A DNA stretch of 64,000 nt. It comes from Thalassotalea litorea (lineage in GTDB: Bacteria; Pseudomonadota; Gammaproteobacteria; Enterobacterales; Alteromonadaceae). The position numbers and the translations under genes are program-made. Location of the stretch: NCBI RefSeq assembly GCF_005843925.1, contig NZ_VCBC01000006.1:186001-250000 (forward strand). The letters are read 5' to 3'. Below the pieces are notes generated by a model. The model searched no databases. It was not told where the DNA came from and was given only the letters and a program-made list of their open reading frames with translations. Below are positions 1 through 9,976 of this stretch, piece by piece (the stretch's first letter is position 1; each line of letters opens with the position of its first letter).

Positions 1-2
1 TA

Positions 3-650
3 GGCTCGGCGGCAGCAAGAAATGCCGGTATTAGCGCAGCGGTCCACACTTGGATCGCATTCCTGGATGCTGATGATGTATGGCTGGAAAATAAGCTTGC
101 GATGCAAGTAAAGTTCCTGACCGATAATCCACAATTCGATGGCTGCCATGTCGGCGTATGCACATTCAATCAGCAAGGTATTCAAAATACCTATTTGAAT
201 AAGCCAGGCAATTTACAAATTGAAGATATGTTAATCGATACCCATATCCTGCCTAGTGCCTTTGTTATCAGACGTCAGGCTTTGCTCGATATCAATCTAT
301 TTGATGTAAAATTTCGTTGTAAACAAGATCAGGAGCTTACATTACGATTAGCTGTAGCGGGTTATCAGGTGGGTTTCATTAATCAATGTTTAATTAAGTT
401 ACGTCGCATGGATCATGGAAATACGACTTCAAATGGTCATAAAATCATTGCCGGGGCCTGGCAAATGTTAAGAAAACACAGGCAGTTATATCGTCAATAT
501 CCAGGTACATTGTCATGCTTTATCTATCTGTCATTAATGACCGCCGGCGGTAAAATGCGAGGACTAGAGCGTAAAAGTTGCTTTGTTCTTGGCAAAACTA
601 TGAAATGGTTCATCCCCAGCCTGCGCAAAACCGCTAACGGCTCACCTTAA
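3..650 (+). CDS. Glycosyltransferase family 2, C-terminal part (5' end outside window)
   Basis: The frame is open from base 3, upstream of the first ATG at 102, so the gene begins outside the window. The first visible residues include ARNAGI and then WIAFLDADDVW, the nucleotide-sugar and metal binding DxD region of GT-A fold family 2 glycosyltransferases. About 215 residues are visible. Enzymes of this family move a sugar from an activated donor to a growing glycan at the cytoplasmic face of the inner membrane; donor and acceptor cannot be read here. No membrane segment is evident in the visible part. It converges with the exosortase gene, 15 bases away, which suggests that it ends an exopolysaccharide cluster lying to the left. 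Confidence 0.85.
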   Translation, partial: GSAAARNAGISAAVHTWIAFLDADDVWLENKLAMQVKFLTDNPQFDGCHVGVCTFNQQGIQNTYLNKPGNLQIEDMLIDTHILPSAFVIRRQALLDINLFDVKFRCKQDQELTLRLAVAGYQVGFINQCLIKLRRMDHGNTTSNGHKIIAGAWQMLRKHRQLYRQYPGTLSCFIYLSLMTAGGKMRGLERKSCFVLGKTMKWFIPSLRKTANGSP

Positions 651-665
651 TGTTTTCGTTTCTAA

Positions 666-2021
666 TTAATTGTCTTTGACCAGTAATGGTTCACATTCCA
701 TATCACAATATCTAAATTGCCAGGTTAGCTGATCTGCCTTGGCGGAGGAAAGCAGCGATTTAATTCGCATTAATTTAAAGCTTCTAACATTACTGGTTTG
801 AAAATCTTCACGTTGATACCAGAGTTGCAAATGCGCTTGTTTACGGCCTTTTTGCAAGATATATTCCGCATATTTTTTATGGTCGCGAAACTGCAATACT
901 TGCCAACCGGCAGGTAAAATTTCATTGTCGTAATAGCTGGGTTTGCAATCGAGATCTCTACAGTAAAATCGATAAGTTTGTTCAATTCCGGAAGTTTCAA
1001 AACCGTTTAGAGGTTGCTCACTAAAACTGGAATAAAATTTAATATCCGCGCTTGGTGTTGCGGGATATTCTTCGCTGCTGAGAACCTCAGTTCTGTTCGC
1101 CAACAATAAGTATGAAGAGCTTATCAATAGGAGAATTAAGGTAGAAAGTATTGCGATTTTGTTGACTTTACCCGTTGCAACAACTGCTGGTTGTGTCGCT
1201 TCATTTTGGTCAGCAAGCTTATTGCCCAGATAAAAGAGAATGATCATAAAAGGGACATACAGATACCAACCAAAATTATTATGGTCGGTCATAAGCTCAC
1301 TCTCCATATTGGTATATTGACCGATCAAGATAAGGCTAACAATGCGGATCCAATTGGTTACTAACGCGCCGATTATTGCAAACCCGATAAAGATTGCAGC
1401 GGAGCGATAGTTACGAATGTAGAGAAATACATACAAGCTGCTGATCGCCAATGATACAAGGAGGTACCTCAGGCCGCTGCAACCATTTGCAACTTCAAAA
1501 TTTCCCGCGGGTAGGCTGATAAACTGATCTTGTACGAAAAATGGTATATCGGTGAACTGTAGTAAAAAGCTTGCTGCGGCGACCGACATATCCTGCAGCC
1601 CTCCCGTAAGAGAACCCCAAAGCGGTAATAGAAAAATCAAATATACGGTAGGAAAAATTACCGCTAATCGCGCCTTGAATACCATCAGACTGGCGCTTGT
1701 TAAAATCATAATAAAGCTAAGCCAATAACCAATACTAATTTGTGCTCTAACTGTAATAATCATACATAGACAAGAAAACAACAGCATAGCCAACGCAATT
1801 TTGGAAAAATGATTTCTTAGCTCGAGTTCACCTCGCCGACAGCCATCATAAAATAAGTAGCCGGATATCAATGGGATCAGGTAAGCGTGGGAATAAGTCC
1901 CATCATCAAAACTATGACGCCACAACGTCGTAAGAATTGGGGTGTTTAGCAGGGCTACCAAAGACAGTAAAGCCAGCAATATATACAAGGGGCGGTAGTC
2001 AAATTTTAGATTAGCTTCCAT
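666..2021 (-). CDS. xrtA: Exosortase (XrtA-type) with an unusual Cys-containing C-terminal extension
   Basis: A 451-residue polytopic inner-membrane protein. The exosortase catalytic residues are visible: Cys181 in ANGCSGLRYL with Arg185, Arg226 in TNWIR, and His247 in MTDHNNFGWY. Exosortases are transpeptidase-like enzymes that process PEP-CTERM proteins and accompany exopolysaccharide loci. About eight or more hydrophobic segments fill residues 10-310, the last at roughly 285-308. The remaining 140 residues form a soluble, presumably periplasmic tail in the place where XrtA proteins often carry an EpsI domain. This tail has two Cys pairs (CRDLDC and CDMEC), and I could not confirm that it is EpsI. 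The gene lies 25 bases downstream of the sulfotransferase on the same strand, so the two are probably co-transcribed. The XrtA subtype is inferred from the nearby PrsT-like gene. Confidence 0.85.
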   Translation of the reverse strand: MEANLKFDYRPLYILLALLSLVALLNTPILTTLWRHSFDDGTYSHAYLIPLISGYLFYDGCRRGELELRNHFSKIALAMLLFSCLCMIITVRAQISIGYWLSFIMILTSASLMVFKARLAVIFPTVYLIFLLPLWGSLTGGLQDMSVAAASFLLQFTDIPFFVQDQFISLPAGNFEVANGCSGLRYLLVSLAISSLYVFLYIRNYRSAAIFIGFAIIGALVTNWIRIVSLILIGQYTNMESELMTDHNNFGWYLYVPFMIILFYLGNKLADQNEATQPAVVATGKVNKIAILSTLILLLISSSYLLLANRTEVLSSEEYPATPSADIKFYSSFSEQPLNGFETSGIEQTYRFYCRDLDCKPSYYDNEILPAGWQVLQFRDHKKYAEYILQKGRKQAHLQLWYQREDFQTSNVRSFKLMRIKSLLSSAKADQLTWQFRYCDMECEPLLVKDN

Positions 2022-2046
2022 GGGGTGGTGTCAGATCCTTCTATAT

Positions 2047-3072
2047 TTATATGCCTGATTGCAAAACATTATTTTTCAACCACTGTTTACAGTTTCTTAA
2101 GGACAAATAGCTTTGGGCCATCAATCCAATAAACCATTTTTTAAACATGAATATCGGTGGTCTCGATAATGGATAACCCATCTCAACCAGTGTTTTTCCT
2201 GCGACCGCTTCAAAACACACCACTTGATACTGACTTAGCTCTTTTTGCCATCGCTGTGCTTTACTGGCATCTATCTTAGGCTTTACGTACAACTCGATGT
2301 TATCTTGCCTGATCAATTGGTTATCAAGGATATTTTGATAATAGTCTTGATTGAGCTGACTTTCCTCAACCTGCAAAAAATTGGCGAGCTGCAAATAGAT
2401 TTGCTCAGGGTTTTCCAGCAGGCTTTCATAATGAATCGTTAAAAACTGTTCATTCAAATTAGTGCTGGCATTGTGTGCCAGCGACACAAATTTTTGCCAT
2501 TGCCAGGCAATATTAAATGGCGATCTAGGGTACTGACGTGCATTAGGGTGAAAACGTCTCTCTAGCATAGATTGATAGGCTGCACGGCCATCACGAACAA
2601 TGTGAATAAATCGTGCATTAGGGAATATTTTATGTAAAACCGGAATGTGAGCGGCAAAGTAGGGGACTTTGCAACCCCAGCGTCGTTTATTCTCTAATCG
2701 ATTTAAAAAGGCACGATAGATACACTCAATGAATTGTCGCAAGTTGAGTTGCGTATATTCACCAATGCATTTCTCTATCTGTGTTCGTTTAACGTGCCAT
2801 TGACTAAAAGTGTTATTGTCGTGCTCGAACAAGTCATCGAGCAGCAAATCTATATCATCGTTACTCAGGTATTTATTGCAATCCTGATCCATCAAATAGT
2901 AGAAACGGAGGATGAAATCGTCTTCCGGAGGGATCGCAAGATCATCAATCGCTGACAATTTAACTTGCAATAATGTCGTCCCAGATCGAGGACAACCAAC
3001 AATGAAGACTGGATCAGAAGCCGATTTTTCGGGATCAGTTAACGTATTCAGCTTATTGTTATTTTCCATCAT
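2047..3072 (-). CDS. PAPS-dependent sulfotransferase family protein
   Basis: 341 residues with both PAPS-binding signatures: the 5'-phosphosulfate loop GCPRSGTT at residues 26-33 and the 3'-phosphate site with IHIVRDGRAAY around residues 156-166. These define the sulfotransferase superfamily, which transfers sulfate from PAPS to hydroxyl or amino groups of glycans, proteins or small molecules. There is no signal peptide, so it acts in the cytoplasm. It is the first gene of a two-gene unit with the exosortase, and a glycosyltransferase is nearby, which makes a polysaccharide or its precursor the likeliest acceptor; that is inference. Two adjacent ATG codons open the frame; the first is used here. 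Some proteins in exosortase clusters share this fold and act on unknown substrates. Confidence 0.85.
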   Translation of the reverse strand: MMENNNKLNTLTDPEKSASDPVFIVGCPRSGTTLLQVKLSAIDDLAIPPEDDFILRFYYLMDQDCNKYLSNDDIDLLLDDLFEHDNNTFSQWHVKRTQIEKCIGEYTQLNLRQFIECIYRAFLNRLENKRRWGCKVPYFAAHIPVLHKIFPNARFIHIVRDGRAAYQSMLERRFHPNARQYPRSPFNIAWQWQKFVSLAHNASTNLNEQFLTIHYESLLENPEQIYLQLANFLQVEESQLNQDYYQNILDNQLIRQDNIELYVKPKIDASKAQRWQKELSQYQVVCFEAVAGKTLVEMGYPLSRPPIFMFKKWFIGLMAQSYLSLRNCKQWLKNNVLQSGI

Positions 3073-3322
3073 GTGACAAGAAATCCGATTTAACTAGTCT
3101 TTTTATTTTTAGTTCACAATGATGGAAATATCTAGGCATATTGCCGGGACATTTTTATTCATTAGTAATGAACATACAATTCCTCTTGTAGATCATTCAT
3201 TGGCAATATGAAAATCAAAACTATACATTTTTATTTTTCACCTATACTAAAGTCGAGTGTTGCTGATTATGTTGTTCAGTCTATAAATCAACTACTTATC
3301 GTAGTATTGACAAGGAAGAATA

Positions 3323-6082
3323 ATGAAAACAAAGTTTAACTCTCTGATTTTCCTGATGATTTGTCTATTATCACTGGCAGCGTGTCAGCCCGATAAGACT
3401 GAGCAGGAATATATAGACAGTGCCCTGCAGCTGATTGATGAACAGAATTACCAAGCCGCCAGTATCGAGTTAAAAAATGCGGTGAAGGTAGCGCCAACCA
3501 GTGGTAGAGCTCGATTGCTTTTGGGCAAAACCTACCTCCTTAATGGCTCTTTGCAAGGCGCTCAGAAAGAGCTGCAACGCGCCTTGGATCTAAACTATGA
3601 TGCCGATGAAATCCTGCCATTACTTGCCCGTACCAATATCTTTCTTCTCGATTATGATGCGGTTAAGGAAAGCGTTGATACTGCAATCCAGTTGAGCCCT
3701 GCGGTACAACAAGAAATTCAGACCCTTGCGGGAATTTCCATGTCGATGGCTGGCGACATGCAATCTGGGTTGGAAATACTTTCTAAAGTTATCACCAATG
3801 AAACGAATAAAGACTTCTACTATAAATTGAGTCAGGCTTGGTTTGCGGCCCATAATGATCAATTGCCCCAGGCGATCGAAATGGTCGCTGAATTACGTAG
3901 CGAACAATCTGAGTTTAAGGATGCGACGCTAATTCTAGCCAACCTGTATCGCATGGACCAGCAATTGCAAAAATCCGCAGATACATACAAAGACTATGTC
4001 GAGACGTATCCATTTAATTATCTTGCCCAACTTTCCTATATCCATGTATTGATCCGTAATCAGAATTTGGATGTCGCGGAGACACAGGTGGATAACTTAT
4101 TGGCAACGTACCAGAATTCACCAATTGCGAACGAATACAAGGCCGAACTGTTGACACTCAAAGGCGAATATAAACCCGCCATTGAGCATGCAACGGTAGC
4201 CTTAACCTCACAACCCGGGTTGGTTAAGTCCAACTTGATCGCAGGTGTCGCAAATTACCGACTTAATAATTACGAATCCTCGTATCGTCACCTGAGCATT
4301 ATCGAAAATGATATCCCGGATAACCATATCGGCAATCGCATCTTGTCGTCGGTTAAACTGAAACTCGGTTACATTGACGAAGCAGTCGCCAGTATCGAAC
4401 AACTTGATGAAATTACGGCTCAGGACTTTGCGTTAGTGGCCAACACTTCTCAGGCTTTGATTCGCAAAGGGGATACATCTCAGGCCAGTAAATATATCGA
4501 AAAACTGGATGAGATGGACGTTAATGATTCACAGACACTAGGCCAGCGTGGTGCATTGAAATTATCGGTACAGGATGACACCGGGATTGACGATTTAAAG
4601 CGTGCGTTGGAACTGGACCCAGAGTTTGATCAAGCAAGACTGACCCTGTTGCTGAACTATGTAAAAAGTAAAAACTATCGAGAGGCAATGGATATTGCTG
4701 AAGATTGGGTCAAGCAAAAGCCGGAAAGTGATCAGGGTTATTTAGCCAGAGGTGTTGTTTACCGGGCTCAAGCTCAGAATGATAAGGCGAATCAGGAGTT
4801 TAATATTGCCTTAGAGAAGGTTGAAAATAGTCCTGGAGCCTTGTTTAACCTCGCGTTGAATGACATCCAAAATGATAAAGCTGAACTAGCCCATGAGCGT
4901 CTGGAGACATTACTTGTCAATCAACCTGATCACCGCGGTGGCTTGGATTTGATTATTTCCAACGCCAATAATCTCGATGATAAAACTGTCGTTATCGAAT
5001 TTTTAGAAGACCTGGCCAAGGAAAATCCTGAACAGGTAAATCTCAAAATTGCTCAGGCTAAAGCCCTGGAAAATGTCGGTCGACGTGGCGATGGTCTGGC
5101 GTTATTGGCAAGCATGGCCAATAAAGAAAATAATCCGGATGTGTATTTTCGTGTTTACGCAAAAATGGCGCTCGCCGATAAACAATATCAACGCGCTGAA
5201 AATCTGTACTTAGCGCAGATAGAAAATAATGCGGATAACTTCGATGCCTATCAAGGCTACCTGTACACGCTGGAAATGCAAAAGAAATATCAACAAGCCT
5301 ATACTCAGGTAAAAAAAGCGCAGGAAAGATTCCCCCAACAGGAAAATCTTAAATTAGTTGAAGCAAATTATTTGCTGCTATCGAATTCGTATGAGCGTGC
5401 CCGAGGTGTGATTGAAGAGATAGATCCCAGCGAAGTCAACGAAGTGGGTTACTTGAAATTACGTGCAAAATTCCACTATCAAATGAATGAAAACGACACT
5501 GCTAAGGAATATGCTCAGCCATTGCATCAGCGCCAACCCAGTGCTACCAATAGCTTTCTTTATGCGCAAATACTTCAGCGTCTAGGGGAATATGATACCG
5601 CCGTAAATGTGGTCAATGGTGCATTGCAAAAAGACGATACCAATCTGGCATTGAAAAATCTGAAAGCGGAACTGACGAGCGAATCAAATCCTAAACAAGC
5701 GGTTACCTTGTATCAGGAAATTGCCGATCGTTATCCAGATAGTTTTGTGGTCATGAATAATCTCGCCTGGTCGGCAATTCAGGCTGGACAATATGAACTA
5801 GGCCTGGACAGTGCGAAAAAAGCGGCGCAATTAGCACCTCAGCAACCTCAGGTGATGGATACGCTAGCCGTCGCCCATATGAAGATGGGGCAATACGATA
5901 CTGCAGAATCCTTACTGATCGAGGCGAAAGAAGCCTTGCCGGATAATGAGGAAATTTTGTTGCACTATGCCGAGGTTTTGATTTATTTAAATAAGCTGAG
6001 CGAATCAGAGCAGATATTAGCAACGCTGGCAACGAGCGAGAAAAAAGATAGGGTTCTTAAACTACTTGATAACAAAAGTTAA
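3323..6082 (+). CDS. prsT: PrsT-like TPR-repeat lipoprotein of the exosortase/PEP-CTERM system
   Basis: 919 residues. A lipoprotein signal peptide ends in LSLAAC with the lipidated Cys at residue 21, followed by tetratricopeptide repeats along nearly the whole length. Many repeats have the form of paired helices with A-x-x-x-L/Y patterns, for example near residues 37-70 and 800-870. Length, lipobox and neighbourhood match PrsT, the large TPR lipoprotein found with XrtA exosortases and exopolysaccharide genes. It probably acts as a periplasmic scaffold in polysaccharide export or assembly; this is inferred from context. A good ribosome binding site, AAGGAAG, lies 7 bases before the ATG. It is transcribed alone, divergent from the sulfotransferase across a 250-base gap, and it ends at a bidirectional terminator. 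Confidence 0.85.
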   Translation: MKTKFNSLIFLMICLLSLAACQPDKTEQEYIDSALQLIDEQNYQAASIELKNAVKVAPTSGRARLLLGKTYLLNGSLQGAQKELQRALDLNYDADEILPLLARTNIFLLDYDAVKESVDTAIQLSPAVQQEIQTLAGISMSMAGDMQSGLEILSKVITNETNKDFYYKLSQAWFAAHNDQLPQAIEMVAELRSEQSEFKDATLILANLYRMDQQLQKSADTYKDYVETYPFNYLAQLSYIHVLIRNQNLDVAETQVDNLLATYQNSPIANEYKAELLTLKGEYKPAIEHATVALTSQPGLVKSNLIAGVANYRLNNYESSYRHLSIIENDIPDNHIGNRILSSVKLKLGYIDEAVASIEQLDEITAQDFALVANTSQALIRKGDTSQASKYIEKLDEMDVNDSQTLGQRGALKLSVQDDTGIDDLKRALELDPEFDQARLTLLLNYVKSKNYREAMDIAEDWVKQKPESDQGYLARGVVYRAQAQNDKANQEFNIALEKVENSPGALFNLALNDIQNDKAELAHERLETLLVNQPDHRGGLDLIISNANNLDDKTVVIEFLEDLAKENPEQVNLKIAQAKALENVGRRGDGLALLASMANKENNPDVYFRVYAKMALADKQYQRAENLYLAQIENNADNFDAYQGYLYTLEMQKKYQQAYTQVKKAQERFPQQENLKLVEANYLLLSNSYERARGVIEEIDPSEVNEVGYLKLRAKFHYQMNENDTAKEYAQPLHQRQPSATNSFLYAQILQRLGEYDTAVNVVNGALQKDDTNLALKNLKAELTSESNPKQAVTLYQEIADRYPDSFVVMNNLAWSAIQAGQYELGLDSAKKAAQLAPQQPQVMDTLAVAHMKMGQYDTAESLLIEAKEALPDNEEILLHYAEVLIYLNKLSESEQILATLATSEKKDRVLKLLDNKS

Positions 6083-6111
6083 GTTAAAGAAACCCTAGGA
6101 TACAATGAATG

Positions 6112-6134
6112 AAAAGGCTACTCAGTAGCCTTTT
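6112..6134. terminator. Bidirectional Rho-independent terminator between prsT and yibQ
   Basis: Perfect 10-base arms AAAAGGCTAC and GTAGCCTTTT enclose a three-base loop. The A-run on one side and T-run on the other allow termination in both directions, as expected between convergent genes. The hairpin overlaps the last codons and stop of the leftward deacetylase gene. Confidence 0.8.
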
Positions 6135-6912
6135 CTTTTGTCTTTTTTTCACTCGTATCGGAAGCATTTTTAACCATTAGAGTTGATTCTTCTACCGGGT
6201 GGACAAGCGAGGATATATGTACCAGCTCGATTTGATGTGCCGCCAGAGTGGGCAGCAACCGGTGTAATACTTTCAATGTTTTTGGATGGGGGTGAGCAAT
6301 CGCAATGGCGATACCATCACGCTGACTGATGTTAACCAGTTTTCTAAACTGGTTTTCGATGTACGATTCATCCAGTTTGTTGTCGAGAAAAAGTTTGCGG
6401 TGCAGGGTAGGGACGCCATATTGCTGTGCCACAAGCTCTGCCTGGGAAAATTTACTGGTTCTAGAGTCCAGAAAGAACAGGTCATTCGCTTTCAAAAACT
6501 TCATTGTTGAAGCCATGGGTTGCGACATTTGTGTCAACCGACTGCCCATATGGTTATTAATGCCGATAACGTGCGGGATGTCCTCAATTTGCGCCTGCAA
6601 TGAATCCTGGATATGTTGTTCGGACATCGTTGACGTTAATGCGCCAGGGCCGGGGTTTAATCCTTTGATAGATTCCATCGGCACATGCAACATGATTTCT
6701 CGTTGCTGTTGCCATGCTTTCTTGGCCAGTTCTTGACCATGAGGCGTATGTGGCAATACTGAAAAAGCGACTTGCCTTGGTAATAGTAGAGCCGCCCTGT
6801 CGGTATGTCGGTAACCTATGTCATCAATAACAATGGCTACTTTCTTTGTTTCCTGAGGGGCTGCCAAAACAGAAAAAGGCAATAAAAATACTAGGGAAAA
6901 TAGTAAGCGCAC
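6118..6912 (-). CDS. yibQ: Divergent polysaccharide deacetylase family protein (YibQ-like), periplasmic
   Basis: 264 residues. A signal peptide (MRLLFSLVFLLPFSVLAAP) is followed by the start of a NodB-like barrel: VAIVIDDIGY carries the conserved Asp pair, and INNHMGS the following conserved strand. This matches the divergent polysaccharide deacetylase family (E. coli YibQ). The natural substrate is not established for the family; a cell-wall or surface glycan role is assumed. It follows gpmI and envC on the same strand, the order seen in E. coli (gpmM-envC-yibQ), which supports both the call and an envelope role. The last 25 residues are polar and Lys/Glu-rich. The gap to envC is 129 bases, so it may have its own promoter. 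Confidence 0.85.
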   Translation of the reverse strand: MRLLFSLVFLLPFSVLAAPQETKKVAIVIDDIGYRHTDRAALLLPRQVAFSVLPHTPHGQELAKKAWQQQREIMLHVPMESIKGLNPGPGALTSTMSEQHIQDSLQAQIEDIPHVIGINNHMGSRLTQMSQPMASTMKFLKANDLFFLDSRTSKFSQAELVAQQYGVPTLHRKLFLDNKLDESYIENQFRKLVNISQRDGIAIAIAHPHPKTLKVLHRLLPTLAAHQIELVHISSLVHPVEESTLMVKNASDTSEKKTKEKATE

Positions 6913-7041
6913 AATAAAAATTCTTATTATTTTAATGTCTTATTAACAGCAGGATAACAATAAAGTCAGGCAAAATCGACGAAAACACGGCAATTTTTTA
7001 AGGCTTTGTCTAAAAGCTTGTTATTTATAGACTTATTCTTT

Positions 7042-8175
7042 TTATTTGCACCAGTGTTTAGGGTTTACCGGCTTGCCTTTGTGGCGAATTTCAAAATAAA
7101 GACCGGCTTGATTTTGCCCACCTGATTGCCCTACGAGTGCGATTGGTTCGCCGATTTCGACACGATCGCCGACATTCTTTAATAAGGTTTGATTATGGCC
7201 ATAAAGGCTCATATACCCTTCTCCGTGATCAATAACGACAACCAAGCCATATCCTTTAAGCCAGTCGGCAAATAACACAGTACCATTGTGGATGGTATAA
7301 ACACTTTGTCCTGCTGGCGCTCGCATTAATACGCCTTTCCAGCGTAAATAACCCTGTTTACGTTTTCCGTAAGCATGGGTGATGCGACCCTGAACCGGCC
7401 ATTGTAATTTATTTTTTAGCTTGCTTAGCCCGTTTAGTTCCCAGGCCTGCTCTTGCATTGCCTGCAAGCGCGCTATCGCCTGGATCAGCGATTTCTCTTC
7501 TTCTTCAAGTTTGTTTAAACGCTGCTTGGATGAAAGTATGCCGGAATTGATTTGCTTGAGCGTGGCTGCCCGTTGCTGGCGATTGCCTTGTAAGGCTTGT
7601 TTCTGCTGTTGCTGCTCGGCGATTAGTTTCGATAGTTTTTCCGCTTGCTGTCGCTGTTCCTGTTCGACATCAAGTAGTGCCTTTATCACCGACTTGTAAT
7701 CATCAATACTTTCAATGCGCGCATCATTGAGATACTGATAATAGGTGAGGTTTCGATTCACCTGATTTGGGTCTTGCTGATTGAGTAAGAGCTTCAGGTA
7801 GTCATGATGTCCGGCATAATAAGCACTGCGGATTTGTTCTGCTAACACCTGCTCTTGTTGCTGTTTTTTACTGTTAAGCGCTGCTTGTTGTGCTGTCAGC
7901 TCACTTAACTTTTTCTCAACGTGTTTTTTATCTTCGACAATGGCATTGATTTTTTGTGCATTGGCGGCAATGGCCAAATCATCTTTTCTCAGCTTTTGTT
8001 GCAGTTCTTGCTGTGCTTTGCTGCCTTTCGTGAGCGACTGCTTTTCGGCAACGATTTGTTGCTTAACATCATCAAGTTCTTGCTTGGTGGTATTATCTTG
8101 TGCCGAGGCCTGCGTATGAGCCGCAGAGCTGATAAGCGCAAACGACATTAGCATGATATGAAATACCTTCGACAT
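7042..8175 (-). CDS. envC: EnvC-like murein hydrolase activator
   Basis: From the chosen start the protein has 377 residues: a signal peptide ending near AHTQASA, a long coiled coil rich in Gln, Lys and Glu over about residues 25-245, and a C-terminal LytM (M23) domain. The Zn-binding residues of active LytM enzymes are missing: the HxxxD site reads RWKGVLM and the HxH site reads GLYFEIR. This is the degenerate form found in EnvC, which recruits and activates AmiA/AmiB at the division septum through the FtsEX complex rather than cutting murein itself. An amiB gene lies at the right end of the window. A GTG at 8226 overlapping the gpmI stop is a possible longer start; the ATG at 8175 is preferred because the signal peptide follows it directly. 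Confidence 0.9.
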   Translation of the reverse strand: MSKVFHIMLMSFALISSAAHTQASAQDNTTKQELDDVKQQIVAEKQSLTKGSKAQQELQQKLRKDDLAIAANAQKINAIVEDKKHVEKKLSELTAQQAALNSKKQQQEQVLAEQIRSAYYAGHHDYLKLLLNQQDPNQVNRNLTYYQYLNDARIESIDDYKSVIKALLDVEQEQRQQAEKLSKLIAEQQQQKQALQGNRQQRAATLKQINSGILSSKQRLNKLEEEEKSLIQAIARLQAMQEQAWELNGLSKLKNKLQWPVQGRITHAYGKRKQGYLRWKGVLMRAPAGQSVYTIHNGTVLFADWLKGYGLVVVIDHGEGYMSLYGHNQTLLKNVGDRVEIGEPIALVGQSGGQNQAGLYFEIRHKGKPVNPKHWCK

Positions 8176-8218
8176 AAAGCAAATGCCGAAGGTTTTCTTG
8201 AGCAGATTCACAACAGCG

Positions 8219-9760
8219 TTAGTCACTAAGCTGCATCAATGGAGTCCCAGTCATTTCTTCTGGCTGCTCCATTGCCATTAATGTTAAAACAGTTGGTGCG
8301 ATATCGCTCAAGGTACCTGATGCAGCCGGCGTTGCGTCGCGACCTACGTAAATGAGCGGTACTGGTTCACAGGTGTGGGCAGTATGAGCCTGACCTGAGT
8401 CTGTGTTGACCATCATTTCAGCGTTACCATGGTCGGCAGTAATCAAGCATTCGCCGCCGCTATTTTTCAATGCAGTCACGACTCTACCAATACAGCTATC
8501 AACCGCTTCACAGGCTTTCACGGCAGCATCGAAGTTGCCAGTATGACCGACCATATCACCATTTGGGTAGTTACAAACGATAAAGTCATAGTCACCACTT
8601 TCAATTGCACCGACAAGCTTGTCCGTCAATAATTCAGAATTCATTTCTGGTTGCAAATCGTAAGTTGCTACTTGTGGAGATGGGATGAGTTCGCGCTTTT
8701 CGCCATTAAACATTTGTTCGCGGCCACCGCTAAAGAAAAAGGTGACATGCGCATATTTCTCAGTTTCGGAAATTCTTAGTTGAGTCTTGTTATGCTTTTC
8801 AAGCCATTCGCCAAGTACGTTTTGTAAGTCTTCCGAAGGAAAGGCGATTGCGGCATCGATATCAGCCGCATATTCCGTCAACATTACAAAATTGCTAATT
8901 GCTGGTGTTTCTTGGCGCTGAAAACCGTCAAAACCTACTTCGGTAAAACAGCGGCTAAATTGACGCGCGCGATCCGCACGGAAGTTCATGAAAATCATCG
9001 CATCGCCATCTTCAATTTTGACGCTTTTACCGTCTTCAATAATTGCCGTGGCTTTGACAAATTCATCGTTTTCGTCACGTTGGTAGGCGTTTTCTAAGGC
9101 TTGTGTGACATTATCGGCGGTGTACTCACCTTTACCGCTGACCATTAGATCGTAGGCTTTTTCAACACGTTCCCAACGTTGGTCGCGATCCATGGCGTAA
9201 TAGCGACCAATAATGGAAGCAACTCGTCCGTTGCCTAGCTCATTAAAGACATTTTCCGCCTTTTGTAAAGACGCCAGTGCGCTGCGAGGTGGTGTATCTC
9301 GACCATCAAGAAATGCATGTAGGTAGACTTTTTTGGCGCCGCGTTGCTTAGCCATTTTTAATAAAGCAAATATATGCTCTTCGTGGCTGTGGACACCGCC
9401 AGGTGATAATAGACCGAAGACATGAACCGCGTTATCGTTTGTTACGGCTTGGTCAATGCTGTTCACCAGTGCAGGGTTATCGTTAAACTCGCCGTCGGCG
9501 ATTGATTTGGTGATTCGGGTGAAGTCTTGATATACCACACGGCCGGCACCAAGATTTACATGACCAACTTCAGAATTGCCCATTTGACCATCGGGTAAGC
9601 CCACTGCCATTCCCGACGTGTCAATAAGCATGTTTGGGCAGTTTTCCATTAAACCATCCATAACGGGCGTATTGGCATGGGAAATCGCATTGGAATCTTG
9701 ATTCTCTCGATAACCCCATCCGTCAAGGATGATTAATACCGTAGATTTCTTGTTACTCAT
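8219..9760 (-). CDS. gpmI: 2,3-bisphosphoglycerate-independent phosphoglycerate mutase
   Basis: 513 residues, the usual length for GpmI. It interconverts 3-phosphoglycerate and 2-phosphoglycerate in glycolysis and gluconeogenesis in the cytoplasm, using Mn2+. The metal-binding start [10 protein letters not shown], the phospho-accepting Ser63 in [10 protein letters not shown], the phosphotransferase-domain HSHEEH region, and the C-terminal metal site TADHGNAE are all present. It is the first gene of the gpmI-envC-yibQ run and is divergent from the rhodanese gene across about 216 bases, which must hold both promoters. Confidence 0.97.
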   Translation of the reverse strand: MSNKKSTVLIILDGWGYRENQDSNAISHANTPVMDGLMENCPNMLIDTSGMAVGLPDGQMGNSEVGHVNLGAGRVVYQDFTRITKSIADGEFNDNPALVNSIDQAVTNDNAVHVFGLLSPGGVHSHEEHIFALLKMAKQRGAKKVYLHAFLDGRDTPPRSALASLQKAENVFNELGNGRVASIIGRYYAMDRDQRWERVEKAYDLMVSGKGEYTADNVTQALENAYQRDENDEFVKATAIIEDGKSVKIEDGDAMIFMNFRADRARQFSRCFTEVGFDGFQRQETPAISNFVMLTEYAADIDAAIAFPSEDLQNVLGEWLEKHNKTQLRISETEKYAHVTFFFSGGREQMFNGEKRELIPSPQVATYDLQPEMNSELLTDKLVGAIESGDYDFIVCNYPNGDMVGHTGNFDAAVKACEAVDSCIGRVVTALKNSGGECLITADHGNAEMMVNTDSGQAHTAHTCEPVPLIYVGRDATPAASGTLSDIAPTVLTLMAMEQPEEMTGTPLMQLSD

Positions 9761-9976
9761 TGACTTACCTTAATCTGATTGAACCGGGTTAACAATTGTT
9801 GCGAGGGATGATTGTACACTGGACTGGTATCATAGAGCCAGATTGAACCTTGGATCAACCGCAAATTTATGCATTTACTGGATTCTTTATAAGCAAACGG
9901 TATACTTGTGCCTTTTGCTGATATCGCGACCGCCTCATCGGGCGTTTGCATCTTTAATACAGGTAACATAAAGGTT

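Noticed and set aside
3124..3137. GG-N10-GC spacing upstream of prsT, considered as a sigma-54 promoter
   Set aside because: Only the GG and GC pairs match; the flanking bases do not fit TGGCAC and TTGCA. PrsK/PrsR-type regulation is known for exosortase loci but cannot be claimed from this site.
6329..6736. 135-codon frame antisense to yibQ
   Set aside because: Cys/Ser-rich antisense shadow; yibQ has a clear signal peptide and family motifs.
7042..8175. EnvC considered as an active M23 endopeptidase
   Set aside because: The Zn ligands of HxxxD and HxH are replaced, as expected for an activator, so no catalytic activity is claimed.
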